The notes under the pieces: model-generated
Database searches by the model: none
What the model saw: the letters and a program-made list of their open reading frames with translations, nothing else
What the model was told of the DNA's origin: nothing
DNA from: Anagrus nilaparvatae
Lineage: Eukaryota; Arthropoda; Insecta; Hymenoptera; Mymaridae
Reading direction: 5' to 3'
DNA: 64,000 nucleotides
Assembly (NCBI GenBank): GCA_022575985.1
Contig: JAKSXM010000007.1
Coordinates: 51,180,501-51,244,500 of the forward strand
Shown here: one piece after another, positions 36,685-49,130 of the stretch
Layout: each line of letters starts with the position of its first letter
How positions within the stretch are numbered: the stretch's first letter is position 1
Position numbers and translations under genes: made by a program

Positions 36685-39316
36685 TTAAGCACTACCTCCT
36701 TTAACAACAACTATTACCAAATGATCTTCCTTTAATCCTTCTTCGCTTAAATTAGGACAAGTGCGCTTTAATAATTCTGTGGAAAATGAACAAGGAGGGA
36801 AAGCATATAAAACTCCAGTACTGTCTGTTTCTTTATTGAGAAGTGAGATAACACCAGCAGCTTCTTTTTGTTTTAAATAGGAAACCAAGTTGCGTAATGG
36901 TCTTGTTTGTACGTTAGCATCATCATTTGTAATTGCAGCACTAGAACCAGCTAAACCTAAAAATATAGCATGAGAACTAGATGTCTGTATTCTTTTTGAT
37001 ACATCATCTAATTTTGGTTGATCTAAACGCAATCTCTGAGTGATTCTCAGCATATTTTTACAATCATCATCTTTCATTAATGAGTCTATCATATCAGTAT
37101 CACCATCGGTTAAATGAAACTTTGCAGGGAACAAGGAATTTTTCAAAATTAAAGCACCCTGCCAGATTGCTAGAGATTTTCTTGCTACATCTGGCAAGGT
37201 TCTAGATGAAGATAACAATCCAGATCTAGCATTTTCTGAGTCAGAATCTGAATCCACTGGTCTTCTACGGGGTGATCTTGACCTAGATCGGTCTATACCA
37301 GGTTCCCGAGATGAAGACCTTCTTATTCCTCGTGGTGGCTCGTATTCAACTTCAGGTGGTGGTCTCCTACCAGGCCATTCCGGTTCCTCTCTGACATAAT
37401 GTTCTATGTAAGCTCCTCGATATCCACCCCTTCCACCACCTCGTCTATCGTGCCAATGACCTCGTCCTCTGAATCCTCCTCTACCTGTATAAGTAAATTC
37501 ATGTTCTGGAGGATAAGTCTCATAATTGTTTTCGTATTCTGGTCTACCTCTAAATTCTCCTGTGTCCTCTTGATAAGTTCTTTGTTTGAAACCAAATCCA
37601 GGAGTAACATCAGCAAAATCTACTCTAAGGCGTCTATCAGGGCCACCAAGAGGGAATCCTCGCATTTCCTTTACAGCTGCTTGAGCTGCGTCAATTGAGT
37701 CATACAGTATATATGCATTACTGTCACCTTTAATATAATCTATTTTTTTTATAGCTCCAAATCTGTCAAACTCTCTTTCTAATTGAGGAACAGAAGTCCA
37801 AGGACCTAGACCACCAACCCAAATTCTAGTTGTTGGTGTTGCTTTACCATAACCTATTTTGCATTGGAATTTGCCAATATATTGTCCAGAAAGTTCAACT
37901 TTGCAACGATGAGCCATGTCCAAAGTTTGAAAACGTACAAAAGCATAAGCATTTCCAGTACCTGGAGGTGGTCTTTTTATGTCAATATCATCTACTATTC
38001 CATATTTACTGAAAATCCTTCTTAATTCTTCTTCAGTAATATTGATTTCCAAATTACCTGCAAACAAAGTTCTTGTTGCTAATGGATCATCTTCAGGTTG
38101 AACATGATGAAGGTAATTTGGAAATTTATCTTTCTTATTTTCAACTCGTTCGAAGCCATGTGGAGGATGTCGTACCATCATATGCCTTGGGGGTCCATAA
38201 TGATGTGGTGGTCCTGGATGAACATGGGGAGGTCCAGCATGATGTAATGGTGGTCTGATGAATTCATGATGAGGAGGTGGAATTACATCGCGTCTTAACT
38301 CTCTAGGTGGTATACCAACTGGGGGTCCATAAACTCTATCGTATCTTTCAACTGGTCTATGACGTTCATTTGGAGGAGGAGGTGATCTTGCATAGTATCG
38401 ATCATAATCAGGTGGAGTTATTGATCTTGGTCTGCGAGTATAGACTTCAGGTCTTTCATAAACAGATTCAACCATAGCAAGTTTATCATAGATGGGAATT
38501 CTGGGCTTGGCATATTTTGCATCTCTTGCATCTTCATGACTTCGAAAACATACATAGGCTACTCTTTCATCTAATTCATGCGCAATTCTTATAGAAAAAT
38601 CACCAAACTTTTTGTATTCTCGATAAATGGCATCTTTAACTGCATCATCACTTGCTTTTGGATGTATTGCGCTAACACACAAAACTTTGTAACTGTAAGA
38701 TGTTCTTTCGGGTGGTAACTCCCGTGAGGATCTTGAATATTCTTCTCGATGGCTAGCTGACTCTAGGTAACGTGCTGACCTTGGAGGTGGTGATGGACTG
38801 CGTGCACCGCGACTACGGCGGCGAATACGTTCTGGTGTAATTCTTTCATCACTTGAATCGTCATATCTAAATAATTTTACAAAAATATAATTACCAAAGC
38901 ACTAACTTTTAAATTATAAATAAGTTATTTCATTTTCATCAAGAACTAAACACATTTTCACAGTTTTCAAAAATCTACTATAAAAACCACTGTTTACTTA
39001 ACACTAATTTCACGTATACAAATATGCAATCACTGCACTAAAAATTTTAAATTATTAACTAAATTAATATTCTTTAAAATTTGTTTACATTGATGCACTT
39101 TTTAAAGTTAAATCGAAATTATTGATAAAAACTAAACCAGACAGTGAAAATTCTCAAACAAAATTTAAATTTCAAATAAAAACATTATTATACTAAAGCT
39201 ATTGAAGAATTTCAACGATCAATAATAATCATTTGAGAAAAATCTTACCGTCCTAAAGAAGATCTACCACGTTTTACTCGTGGTGGAGGTGAATCACGAC
39301 TTGAGCTTCGCTTCAT
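36685..39316 (-). CDS. nito: spenito / RBM15-family RNA-binding protein with SPOC domain
   Basis: Spen-family nuclear protein. Spenito/RBM15 recruits the m6A writer complex (with Virilizer and Fl(2)d/WTAP) to RNA and acts in splicing and Wnt signalling. Two coding exons, 39316-39249 and 38866-36685, give 749 residues. The N-terminus is Arg/Ser-rich (MKRSSSRDSPPPRVKRGRSS). RRM1 is about residues 81-160 (KVLCVSAIHPKASDDAV). RRM2 is about 287-360, with RNP2 LFAGNL and RNP1 AYAFVRF. RRM3 is about 368-440 (RIWVGGLGPW, then NAYILYD). A His/Pro-rich linker separates RRM1 and RRM2. RGG-like repeats (GRGGFRGRGHW) and an RS tract (RSRSRSPRRRP) precede the SPOC domain (about 585-745; KSLAIWQGALILKNSLFPAK ... 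HLVIVVVKGGSA). The Drosophila protein has the same architecture and similar size. Confidence 0.95.
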
Positions 39317-39499
39317 TGTATTGTTACGGATTTTCACCGTAATTTTATGTCTATCGTCTCTCGGAATCCCAATCATTAACACTAGTTTCTTTTTTTAATT
39401 ATTTATAAGACTTTTTTAAGTATATCTTTATCACAAAAAAAATTCATTAACTTAAAAATACAAAAACACAAGACGCAGTTCACCGTAGTAGCTGTTCTT

Positions 39500-39640
39500 T
39501 TCTGCGTGTTACATTACAAAATGGCGACAAATACTTTGCGTTTGCACACGATGATGACGTGATCAGTTTCTTCTTCAAAGCTTCAAAAAGATCACGTGAT
39601 CAAATATAATACACCCAGGTTCCGCGCGCTTCGTACTCCA
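39500..39640 (-). promoter_or_regulatory. spenito upstream region with YY1-like, CRE-like and E-box motifs
   Basis: Within 330 bp upstream of the spenito ATG lie ACAAAATGGCGAC (about 39515; core AAATGGC as in YY1/Pho sites), TGACGTGATC (39555-39564; CRE-like) and the perfect palindrome GATCACGTGATC (39590-39601; E-box). GC content rises locally (GGTTCCGCGCGCTTCG near 39620), as expected of a housekeeping promoter. The positions are seen directly; function is inferred. Confidence 0.45.
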
Positions 39641-40027
39641 TTGTAAATTGTAACAGTATTTACCACTTCACGCGAGTATAATATTTATTTGATAAGAAAT
39701 TTTTTATCTTTAATTATATATATTTATTTATTATAATGAGTGAATGATTCACACAATATTATATAATTGATATTTCTATTTTATTTTATAGTTATCATAT
39801 CTCTTTTACTAAAAGCTACTATTTCGTTTGATACAAAATAAAAGCGAATATTATAATCTAAAGAATAAATATTAATTTATTCAAAATATTTATTTATTCA
39901 ATTCTTAGTAAGGAATGGGGATTTTTATTTTGCAAGAGCGTGGTATGAAGGTTTGTTCTTTTTCTGCCCAAAGGCCAAAATAGAGCCACAAAAGAACGCG
40001 CGTTTTTTTATGGCGGTTATTCAAAAT

Positions 40028-40793
40028 ACTTCAGTCAAAATACGGGGGGGGGGGGACTTACGGTTGCGAATACGAGATTTGCTCTATAGTAGTATGGTTT
40101 ATTTGGTCCCTGAACACGAAAATTGGGGTCATTTGGCTAAGAAAATGGGGTTTCACCCTTAAATTTGCAAAAACTACCCCCAAAAGGGGGTATTTTTTAT
40201 GTATTCGCCTTTTGGGGGTAGTTTTAGCTAACATAAGGGTAAAATATTAATTTTTCATTAAAAAATCCATGAAATTCGTTTTCAGCAACCCAAAAAACCC
40301 TTGTGGACCTGATCTTGGCGCAAAAAGTGCAGAAATAGCAAAAACACCCGTTTGGGGGGTGGTTTTTGGTAATTTAGGGGCGATATATTAATTATTCATA
40401 AAAAACCCATGAAAATCGTTTTTAGCGACCCAAAAAACCCTTGTGAACCAAATCTGGCCGCAATAAGTTCGAAAATAGCGAAAACACCCCTGTTGGGGGG
40501 TAGTTTTAGCTAATTTAAAGGTGAAATATTAATTTTAACTTCAAAAATCATTGAGATTCTTAATTAGCTACCCGAAAAAACCTTAGAAACCAATTCTTGG
40601 ACAAATCTATCGACTCAGAACGCGAATACGTCAAAAATTCCCCCTTTTGAGGGTAGTTTTTGCAAATTTAAGGGTGAAGCCCCATTTTCTTAGCCAAATG
40701 ACCCCGATTTTCGTGTTCAGCGACTCAAAAAACCTATACTAGAGCAAATCTCGTATTCGCAACCGTAAGTCCACCCAAACCCGTATTTTAAGT
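40028..40793. mobile_element. Foldback element of the 140-bp sub-repeat family (copy 2)
   Basis: The left end reads ACTTCAGTCAAAATACGGGG and then poly-G. The reverse complement of the right end reads ACTTAAAATACGGGTTTGGG. Both continue GGACTTACGG TTGCGAATAC GAGATTTGCT. Inside, one forward unit (CTGAACACGAAAATTGG near 40113) is followed by about four inverted units whose GCGACCC-type landmarks fall at 40287, 40427, 40569 and 40722, so the period is about 140 bp. The left arm (about 1.3 units) is shorter than the right (about 4 units). Each unit contains ACCCC...GGGGT-type internal mini-hairpins. There is no coding capacity. Confidence 0.8.
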
Positions 40794-41029
40794 AAAAAAG
40801 AAAACATTTTCTTTGAATAAAATTTTTTAGAATAAAAATTACTTATTTACAAATCGTGTTTAATATAGCTTTTTTTCAATAACATTTATAAATAATCTAT
40901 CATTCTTAATATATCATCAAAAAAAAAAAAAAATTAACCAAAATTTAATTAAATAACAATCTAGACTTAAAAAAAATTTTAAACAGGTAAGCGTGCATTT
41001 TTCTGCTCTAGGGATAATTTAACCAGTAT

Positions 41030-41960
41030 AAAAAACGCTGCCAAACAATTTGCACTATGGTTCTTCATTAACAATAACAAAATGGTCTTAAGAGTCATAA
41101 GAAAAACTAAAAATGATCTTTTCCTTGATACTGTCAGTTTAACGTCTCATAGAAAAAATGAGGTTTTTTACATGAAAAAAAAAAGATTTTTCTACAGCAG
41201 TACATGATCTTTTTTTATGATAATTATAATTATGTATGTTACACAGTTTTTGGTGTAGCTGGAGTAGTTTTATTGAATTTCTAAAATTAGTATACTTCCA
41301 TAGAAAAAAATTAGGTAATATGTCCATAAAGAATAAATTTATTGTTTCTTGTATTTTTGGTGGGAAAAGTTTTAGAAAAAGTTTTCAAAAAATTAATTAT
41401 CTTGTAGTAAATTTAAAACTTATTGACATTTCACTCAAACATCTGCGGTAGAGCTGTTTTTGAATCACTTGGTTAACCGTGGGTGTCTGAAAATTTTCTA
41501 CAAGTGTAGTAATATTACTAAATCGTACCCGGTGATGAAAAATAGTCAAAAAATAGTCAAAAATATGTTCATCGAAGGTTGTACCCTATATTAAAAACAG
41601 TCGTTTTTTTATCAAAAGACTATTTTTCATCACCGGGTAGTAAAATTACTAAACGGTAGTAATATTGTGTTCATTATTTTTTACTGTGTAATTGAAAATA
41701 TCATAAGTGAAAATGATGTTTCTAAATTAATATTTTTATATAGAAAAAAATTATGTACTACATCCAAAAAAAAAATTAGTGATTTTTGTATTTTTTAAAG
41801 GGAATACTTTTGAGAAAAAAATTTTCAAGAAACTAATTATAAGATTCAAGGTATCGAGTAAAAACGATACTTCTAAATATTATTCATGGAAAAAAATGAG
41901 CCAAATTAAAAAAAAGTACCTCGAGATTTTTTGGTGAAAAAAAAGTTGGTCTTAATATCA
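41030..41960 (+). repeat. Dispersed repeat, copy 1 (partner at 60945-61390)
   Basis: The opening AAACGCTGCC, then TTCATTAACAATAACAAAATG and TCTTAA, recurs at about 60952-61015. Downstream blocks also recur: TTTTCAA(A/G)AAAttaAT, ATCGAGTAAAAACGATACTT and TCATGGAAAAAAATGAG. Within this copy, two or three units of about 120-200 bp themselves repeat (TCTAAAATTAGTATACTTCC versus TTCTAAATTAATATTTTTAT). This is a non-coding dispersed element, interrupted at 41526-41641 by a small TIR element. Confidence 0.5.
41526..41641. mobile_element. 116-bp miniature element with 22-bp perfect inverted termini
   Basis: The left end is TACCCGGTGATGAAAAATAG(TC) and the right end is its exact reverse complement, (GA)CTATTTTTCATCACCGGGTA. 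The flanks TATTACTAAATCG and AAAATTACTAAACGG are similar to each other. Ends beginning with TA are consistent with a Tc1/mariner-type MITE. The internal 70 bp has no coding potential. Confidence 0.7.
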
Positions 41961-44270
41961 TAAATATGTCAAAAAATCAGAAATCAAAATTTTACCTAAA
42001 ACAATGGTTCCTTTATGAGGAACCAAAAGTACATTTCTTCAAAGCCACCATTGTTTTGCTCTTTGCTCCAGAAAGACTGTATATAATATTTTTAAATTGA
42101 TAAAATTTTTTTTTCTAATAAAGTAATTTTACGAATTATAGTCGTTATTTATACAAGTACAATACAGTTTTCTTAAATTAACACGTCATCTTTAATAATT
42201 TTTGCATAAATAAACGATGAGATATTTGACTTTTACTCAAAAAGCTGATAAAATTGGTATATTTTTGCTTGACATTCATAAAACTTTTTATATATTAATA
42301 ACTTATCATCGCCCTTAAAAATAAATAAATGTTTGATTTACATCTATTCCCCATAAAATATTTAAAAAAACATGACCATTGTTTTCCTTATCTTCAACAT
42401 AATTACTATAATTGCCACAACCTGAATCATCAGTGTTTTCAAAATTCTGTACAGAAAACTTTGTTTAAAGAATTATTATAGACAAACAAATTTATACTTG
42501 ATCAGTACTAACGGCAGTTCAAGAAAGATTGTAATAAAATTCATAACTGCGGTAACATATGCTGAATTTTTATATTATTTATCACTTATTAGAATGCATA
42601 AAAAATAAATATTTCATCTAATAAGCATTTTTCGTTCATCTTTGAACCCATTCGTCAGCTATAACCTTTAAAAAAATGAATAATTGACCCCTAAAGTAGG
42701 CAAAAGCCTAAAATACTCATTTTTTAATATTGAAATTTTCATGTGCACAAAATTGGGCGATTGGGGTCTTATGGACGAAAATCTGAGTCCCTTTTTTGAA
42801 AAAAAACTGTCCCTTTATTCTCTAACAATTTAACAAATAGGGCTAAGAACCCTGAAAGGCGTACTTTTCATTTTAAATATGCTAGATTATACACACAAAA
42901 AAATTCGAAATTAGTAAAACTAGTGATTCTATCCAAAAAATTTAAAAACGAATGTCAGTTTTGTAAGACGTTCCGCACTCGTTAAAAATTAGGCAATTTT
43001 TTAATAACTAGTATATAATTAAAAAAAATTTAGATTCCTACCCATATAAAGTTAAAATAAATGAAATTAATGATGTTAATAAACTGTTTTACAAGGTTCA
43101 ACAATAATTAAACTAATTTATTTTATTACTTAATTTTATAATTATTCGTGTATAAAAAGTTTTAAAAATTACAGTTATGAAAAATTCATGCTATAAAAAA
43201 AACAAATAAAAAAACTCTCTTTTATAAGAGTCATCATCATATTGCATTTGGAAAATTTTATATTTGGTAATCCTATAAAGTGCATAATGTAATTTTTCTA
43301 TATTAAAAAAAAAAAAGATCTGATTCGACTAAGATAATGCAAAAAAAACTGTCTGATATTTATTATGCTCACATCATATAAATAGTGTATTACTTGATAG
43401 TGATAAACGTGCCCATTTACTTATAAAAAACTATTTTATTATATATATAAGTTGAAAGTTGAATTTTTTATTTTATTTTTTGAGCGCATTAATATCGAAG
43501 CTTCATGAGAGAGTCACGCGAATCATCTTATTTATTGTTAAATTTCGAAATATTATATCATGTAATTTTTTGTTTTCTATATATATACTTTTTTTTTAAT
43601 TTATAATATTTTTATTTATATCCATAAAGAAGTTTAAATAAACCTTTTTGATGAATCAGCTAAAATTAGATTTAGTTATCATTATTCTGCATAACAGAAA
43701 GGGCGAGGTTTATAAAAATTGTTTTTTTTAATAAATAATATGCAATAATATAATAATCCATATTTTACACTTCTCTTCTTTTTTTAATAGTTTCGACACC
43801 TTAACTATATAGATAGAAATATAATAATTTCGAAATATTATAAAAGTGCAATTTATATAAGAAGAAGAAAAAAATAGGTATATATAATTACGGTAATAAA
43901 AGTATATGATATGCATTTTATAGTTTAGATTTTACGCCTGAAGATCATTTTATAATGTAATAAATATATTAATGTAACTACATCACTTTTTTAAGATTAA
44001 TCAACAATTATTTTCAGTGTATATATGAAGCGTTCTGAATATTTGGGAATTTGGAATTTTAGATGCTGGTTGAGAGTCACTGGGAAGGGATGCCAAAGTG
44101 TTTGTCTTTTCTTTCAGAGACTGCTTTTTGAATGTTTTAAAATATTTTTTGCAAAAAAAAATGTTTTTTGAATTTGAGGGATTGGATTGCGAACAGGGTA
44201 TTTTTAATAATCCCCTTAAACAAATTAATTAATCCAGATTTTAGTACTTGTCAAGGATTAAGCGTAATGA

Positions 44271-44420
44271 CAGTGGCGGATACAGGGGGGGGGGTCAAAG
44301 GGGTCAATTGACCCCCCCTTATCGGTCACGTTTACCATTTTTAGCTAATTTTACGTTACATAATTAACGCGAAATACCGTTTTGACCCCCCCCAAAAAAA
44401 AATTTTAAGGACCATTTTTA
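44271..44420 (+). mobile_element. hAT-like transposon terminus with poly-G tract
   Basis: CAGTGGCGGATACAGGGGGG begins here, followed by GGTCAAAGGGGTCAATTGAC and a poly-C tract. CAGTGGCGGAT plus a G-run is a common end of insect hAT-type non-autonomous elements. I found no matching ATCCGCCACTG end to the right in this window, so the copy is truncated or diverged and its extent is unknown. Confidence 0.5.
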
Positions 44421-44929
44421 GAAAATTTTTTGTAATTTGATTCAAATGACTAAGGTCAAACATAATCACCGTGGAAAAACATGAAACATTTAAGTTTTTA
44501 GGTGGAATTTGCAGGACAATTTAAGCATCTACGCAAGTTTGTAACGTTTTTACTCGAATTTAAAAAGCGCCAACTCCTTCATTAGACTGAATTCTGATTT
44601 ATATATAATCTTTAGAAATCATTTCAATTTTGAGAAAAATTTCATCCCAAATTTCTGATTAAAAGATATTGTCTCAACAAAGTTTTCATTTTTACAATAA
44701 AAAAACAGCTATTTTTTTATATACGATGCCATTTTAAGAAAATTTAGTAGTAAAAATTTTTCTTGCAAGTGAATTGATTTTAACAGGCTATATAAAAATA
44801 TGATATTGTCTATGAGTTTGGGGAAAAACTGTAACAGGTCAGGAACTGTTAAGGGTTGTCCATGTTTTGTTTCGATAATTAATTATAAAAAAAAAATGTT
44901 TGCTCATTTAAGATACGCGCGCAGTCGTA

Positions 44930-45110
44930 TTATGAGCCAAATATAAAAATTTTTTAAAAGTAAAAAAATATTTTATAAAAATTTGGTTATATGTTTCAAA
45001 TCATTTGCAATTGTTTGAGAGCAAGAAAAAAAATTCCGCTAGCCACAAGCAGATTTCCGAAAACCGCAAGTGGATTATATTTCCGCTCGCAGCAAGTTGG
45101 ATTTTAATTT
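44930..45110 (+). repeat. Shared repeat (pair with 48541-48720)
   Basis: TTCCGCTAGCC(A/C)CAAG and AACCGCAAGTGGA occur in the same order and spacing class here and at about 48609-48672. CAATTGTTTG precedes both by about 25 bp. Short GC-richer islands like these in AT-rich DNA point to a dispersed element rather than chance. Confidence 0.5.
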
Positions 45111-47170
45111 TTCAGCAGGTCAGTTAAGATTCAAATTTTTACAAAATTTTCTGTACTTGCATATGTACAATAATAATCCTCCTAACGATTCATTAAACGA
45201 TTCTAAAGAAAATTCAATTTCTCGATTGAACCAGTTGACTGGAAATTACCCATATACAAATAAATTGTACTATAATAGTGCAAAATGCTTATATAAAGGA
45301 AAAATATTGTAATATATTGTAAAATGCTTAAGGGTATGTAAAAAAAGATGATATAATTAATCATATTTTATTTATTACACACATTATAAAATTCTTAATT
45401 TTTTCAATACTTTCAGAAAATAGTAGCAATAAAAATTAAAAATTCGTCGAATACATCCTTTTTTGGTCATCTATGCCCAATTATTTTTTGATTTAAAGCT
45501 TGTAAACTATGGTTTTTTTTAATTATTTTGGAATTTACATACGTCAATTAAAATAATTATTTTAATCAAATCGGTAAACTTCATATCATTGTAAATTCCA
45601 AATAATTTTGCAATAACTTTTTAGCAGTAAAATTTTTTTTCTAAATCAACTATATTGTATTCAAAATAAACCATGTAAATACTATTACAAAAAAAGTTAA
45701 TTAAAAAAAAAATTTGTAAATTTTCGATAAAAATTGTATTTTAAAAAACTTACAGCCATTTTTTGTGGGTTTGCAAAAAATATTTTAGAACAGCTTTAGA
45801 ATTTTATACCGACTGGTATTATCGAGTTTTTCTTAAACTTTTCAAAATTTATAAATTAGTAAAGTTAATAAAGTTACGATTTTTATCAAAAATTTGGTAA
45901 TTTTTTTAAATTTGATATTACATTTTTCGTCTAAAATGTTTTAATATACTTTTAAAAGTTTAATTTAAATTTCTGAGCCTTCACTCAACAGTTAGAGCTA
46001 AATAATCTATCCAATTCTTTAAAAAAATTATTATATGCCTTTTATATTATTAAGGTAGAATTTATTATTTATTGTCTCCAATTAATTAATCCCATAATAT
46101 GATAAACTTATCTCAAAATTTGACAATAATTCAAATCCCTTTAAGACCTAAAAAAAATTTTCCTCTGAATTATTTAATCCGAATTGATTAGACACGGGTA
46201 AACTCTATAGCAGGTACATTTAAGACTATAAAAAAGTATTGCAAATAATTGTAAAACGCGTAAATTATTCCCATCACATAATGAAATGCAGTTAGATTTT
46301 CAGCAATGCATTTATCATATTAACTTATACAATAAATTTAATTTGCAAATACTACATTTCAAAGATAAAATCATCCAAAAAATATATATAAATATAATTA
46401 AATATTATGTTAAATAACAATTTTCTAGCATATATACGCAGGTTCGTAAAAAATTTTTTAATGTAAAAAAAGAAAAAATAATTAAATACTAAAATTAATA
46501 ATTACAGTGAATTATATTGTGAAGAAAAGTATGTTATAGATGATAGATTTAACTGTAAAAAAAAACATCAATTAGTTATAGAAGCATGTAAATTTATATA
46601 TATATTTGCAATAACATATATTTATAAGGCAGAATATATAATTGAAACAAAAATATAGTAAGTCACGATTTTTAAAACAACTTATAATACTTATGTACTC
46701 CATTAATATCACGTCTCTCTCAAAAGGTATATTCAACTAAAAATAATAATAATAATTGATGAATGCATGGTGGAGAAAATTTATATATAAATATATTTTC
46801 ATATTTTGATGGATGTTATAAATTTGTTATGTAATATTTTTTAACTATTATAATGTATTATTCATATAACTTATATGAGAAATTCCAAACTAATTTGATT
46901 ATTACAACATTTTTTCTTTTTCTGATCCTTCAATATTGATTTCTTATCTTTTTATTTTATGTGTCATTATCAATTATACCAAAACAAATTTTTTGTTATT
47001 TAATGTCTCTCAGGTGTGAACAAGAGATTTAAGCACGATTACTCTTTATTTAACAGAGGTTGTCATTAAGTTGTTATTCAAAAGAGTAAAGCTATAGAAA
47101 ATCTGTACCTGAAACTGATATTGAAAAACTTTTATAATCAAACCCCCAAAAAGCACCGTTAGCGTACCTA

Positions 47171-47533
47171 CACTGTAAAAAGTAACTTTCTTATATTAAC
47201 AAAAAAATTAGGACATTTTCGAAAAATTAGTAAATTTTCAAAAAAATTTGTAAATATTCGAAAAAAAACAAAAAATTTGAGTATTCTCGACTTTTTTATT
47301 TAAATTGATAATTTACAATTTTTTTTCGAAAATTTACAAAAAATAGTTGTGAATTTACAACTTTTTTCGTAAAATCACGATAAAAATCGAGAATTCTCGA
47401 ATTTTTTGATAATATACTAAATTTAGTAAATTTACGATTTTTATCGAATAATTACAAAATTTTTTCAAAATTCACTAATTTTTCGAAAAAATTCTATTTT
47501 TTTTGTAAATCTAAGAAAGTTACTTTTTACAAA
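47171..47533. mobile_element. Inverted-repeat MITE, CACTGTAAAAAGTAACTTTC family (copy 1)
   Basis: The left end is CACTGTAAAAAGTAACTTTC. The right end is AAGAAAGTTACTTTTTACA followed by AAGT instead of GTG, so the last bases are changed. The interior is an imperfect palindrome of recurring motifs (TCGAAAAATTAGTAAATTTT and complements, CGATTTTTATCG, TCGAGAATTCTCGA). A second copy lies at 57962-58390. Confidence 0.8.
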
Positions 47534-48540
47534 GTACCTTTTCATTTTTCCAACTTGACGAAATTTTTCATTTGTGCTCCACCGATTCAGCAAATAAAAT
47601 TCTAAATGCAAGCAATTTAAAAAAACTTTTTTTTGATTGAAGGGTTATTTCGCTCAAATATGGCTCTTGGCCTAATCGTGGTGCATCCTAGTATACAATC
47701 ATGATTTACATTAAATGAAAAGCGAAAAGAGTTAAAAACAATTTCAATTGTAAAAATTATAATATTTAAAAATTATTATATTCTGCAATACTTTTTTTTT
47801 TAATCAAAAATTTGCAAAATACCCTGATATAATCTTCAAATTTTTGTAATATAAGTATAAAACCTTAAAATATATAAAACCATTAACATAAAAGAAATTA
47901 TTTTATAAAATAAGTACTATAATCTCACCTGTATTATATCAATCAAAGAAATAAATTTAAAATTTTATTGAAATTTGAAATACTTAAATGAAAATTATTA
48001 TTTTCAATCAAATCTTGTTTTACATATAATTTTATTTCGCTATAATATATATATAATTATATATATTTATTATGATTCAGACATCATCAATAAAATGTAA
48101 TATTACAACAAATAATAAAAAACTAAACAAATTGTTCATAATAAACACGTCAAAATAATAAAAATTATTTTATAAAATAAAATAATACTTATCCAGTGTA
48201 TCTATGATTTTATATATGGCTGTTTCTTTTTGAAAATAGAATTTATATTTATTCATTGCTTTAGAATATATAATTTTAAATATAATTTTACGAATTCTTA
48301 GATTTTCTGGCTTTTTTTGAAAATCTTAAAAGCCTCTTCTTACTAATCTGGATCTTCAAATTTTTGATTATCAATAAAAGGGCCTTAGTTTAATTTGACT
48401 TAGGTTTAATTTTTACCTATAGAGGCCTAATAAAATCTTTTTTTAAAAAAAAAGGTAAAAGTTACTGAAGTTGAAAAAAAATTACGGAGGTTCATAACTT
48501 TTTATTGATATGCTAGTAGTGATATTATAAGAATTATTTT

Positions 48541-48720
48541 TTTTTTTTTTTAAATTTTTTTTTACGCTCCAAGTCACTGACAATTGTTTGTATTGAGATC
48601 GAAAAAAAATTTCCGCTAGCCCCAAGAAGTATTCAATTACTCCCAGGCGAAATTCTGCTAACCGCAAGTGGAATAATTCCGTTTAAGGCGAACGGATTTT
48701 TTTTTAGTTTATAATTATTT
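48541..48720 (+). repeat. Shared repeat (pair with 44930-45110)
   Basis: This is the second copy of the TTCCGCTAGCC ... AACCGCAAGTGGA repeat, with an inserted segment CCAGGCGAAATTCTGC. It has no coding capacity that I trust. Confidence 0.5.
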
Positions 48721-48920
48721 CTAAAAATTGGAGCTTTTTACTTTTTTCGGCATCGCAAGTATCTGAATAGGAACATTTTTTGAAAAATCGCGGTACTATA
48801 ATGTAGAATTTCCTTTATTTTTGGCCTATAACAAAAAAAAATTACCTTTTTGTAAAATTATGTAAAGACGTGGTTTTTTTTATTTGGAGTACCTTCGAAT
48901 GCATTAACAAATCAAACATA

Positions 48921-49130
48921 ATTTACTGGTTAGTGGCCTGAAAGCATGTATTTCCCAGGTGTTGCGGGTCTGATAAAGACGTGTTTTCTCGCCACTGGCG
49001 TAGAAAAATTGTATACGACCCTGGGACATAAAAAAATAATGCCTCAATTTGCAGTTTAAAATCCTTGACTTCGACTCGGAACGATTTGGGCCATTTCTTA
49101 TTTTTCTGGCCGTAAGTCGTAATATACTAT
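48921..49130 (-). repeat. Dispersed 200-bp repeat (pair with 56829-57110)
   Basis: Landmarks shared in order with 56910-57110 are AAGCA(T)GTATTTCC, GTGTTTTCTC, GTATACGACCC, and TTATTTTTCTGGCC followed by GT(A/C)GTAATATA. In this copy the equivalent reading frame is disrupted, whereas the partner retains 87 open codons. A weaker fragment (TTTATTTTTCTGACCATGGA) occurs near 53920. Confidence 0.55.

Noticed and set aside
37399..38258. Several open frames antisense or shifted to spenito
   Set aside because: Shadows of the Arg/Gly/Pro-rich coding sequence; no independent signals.
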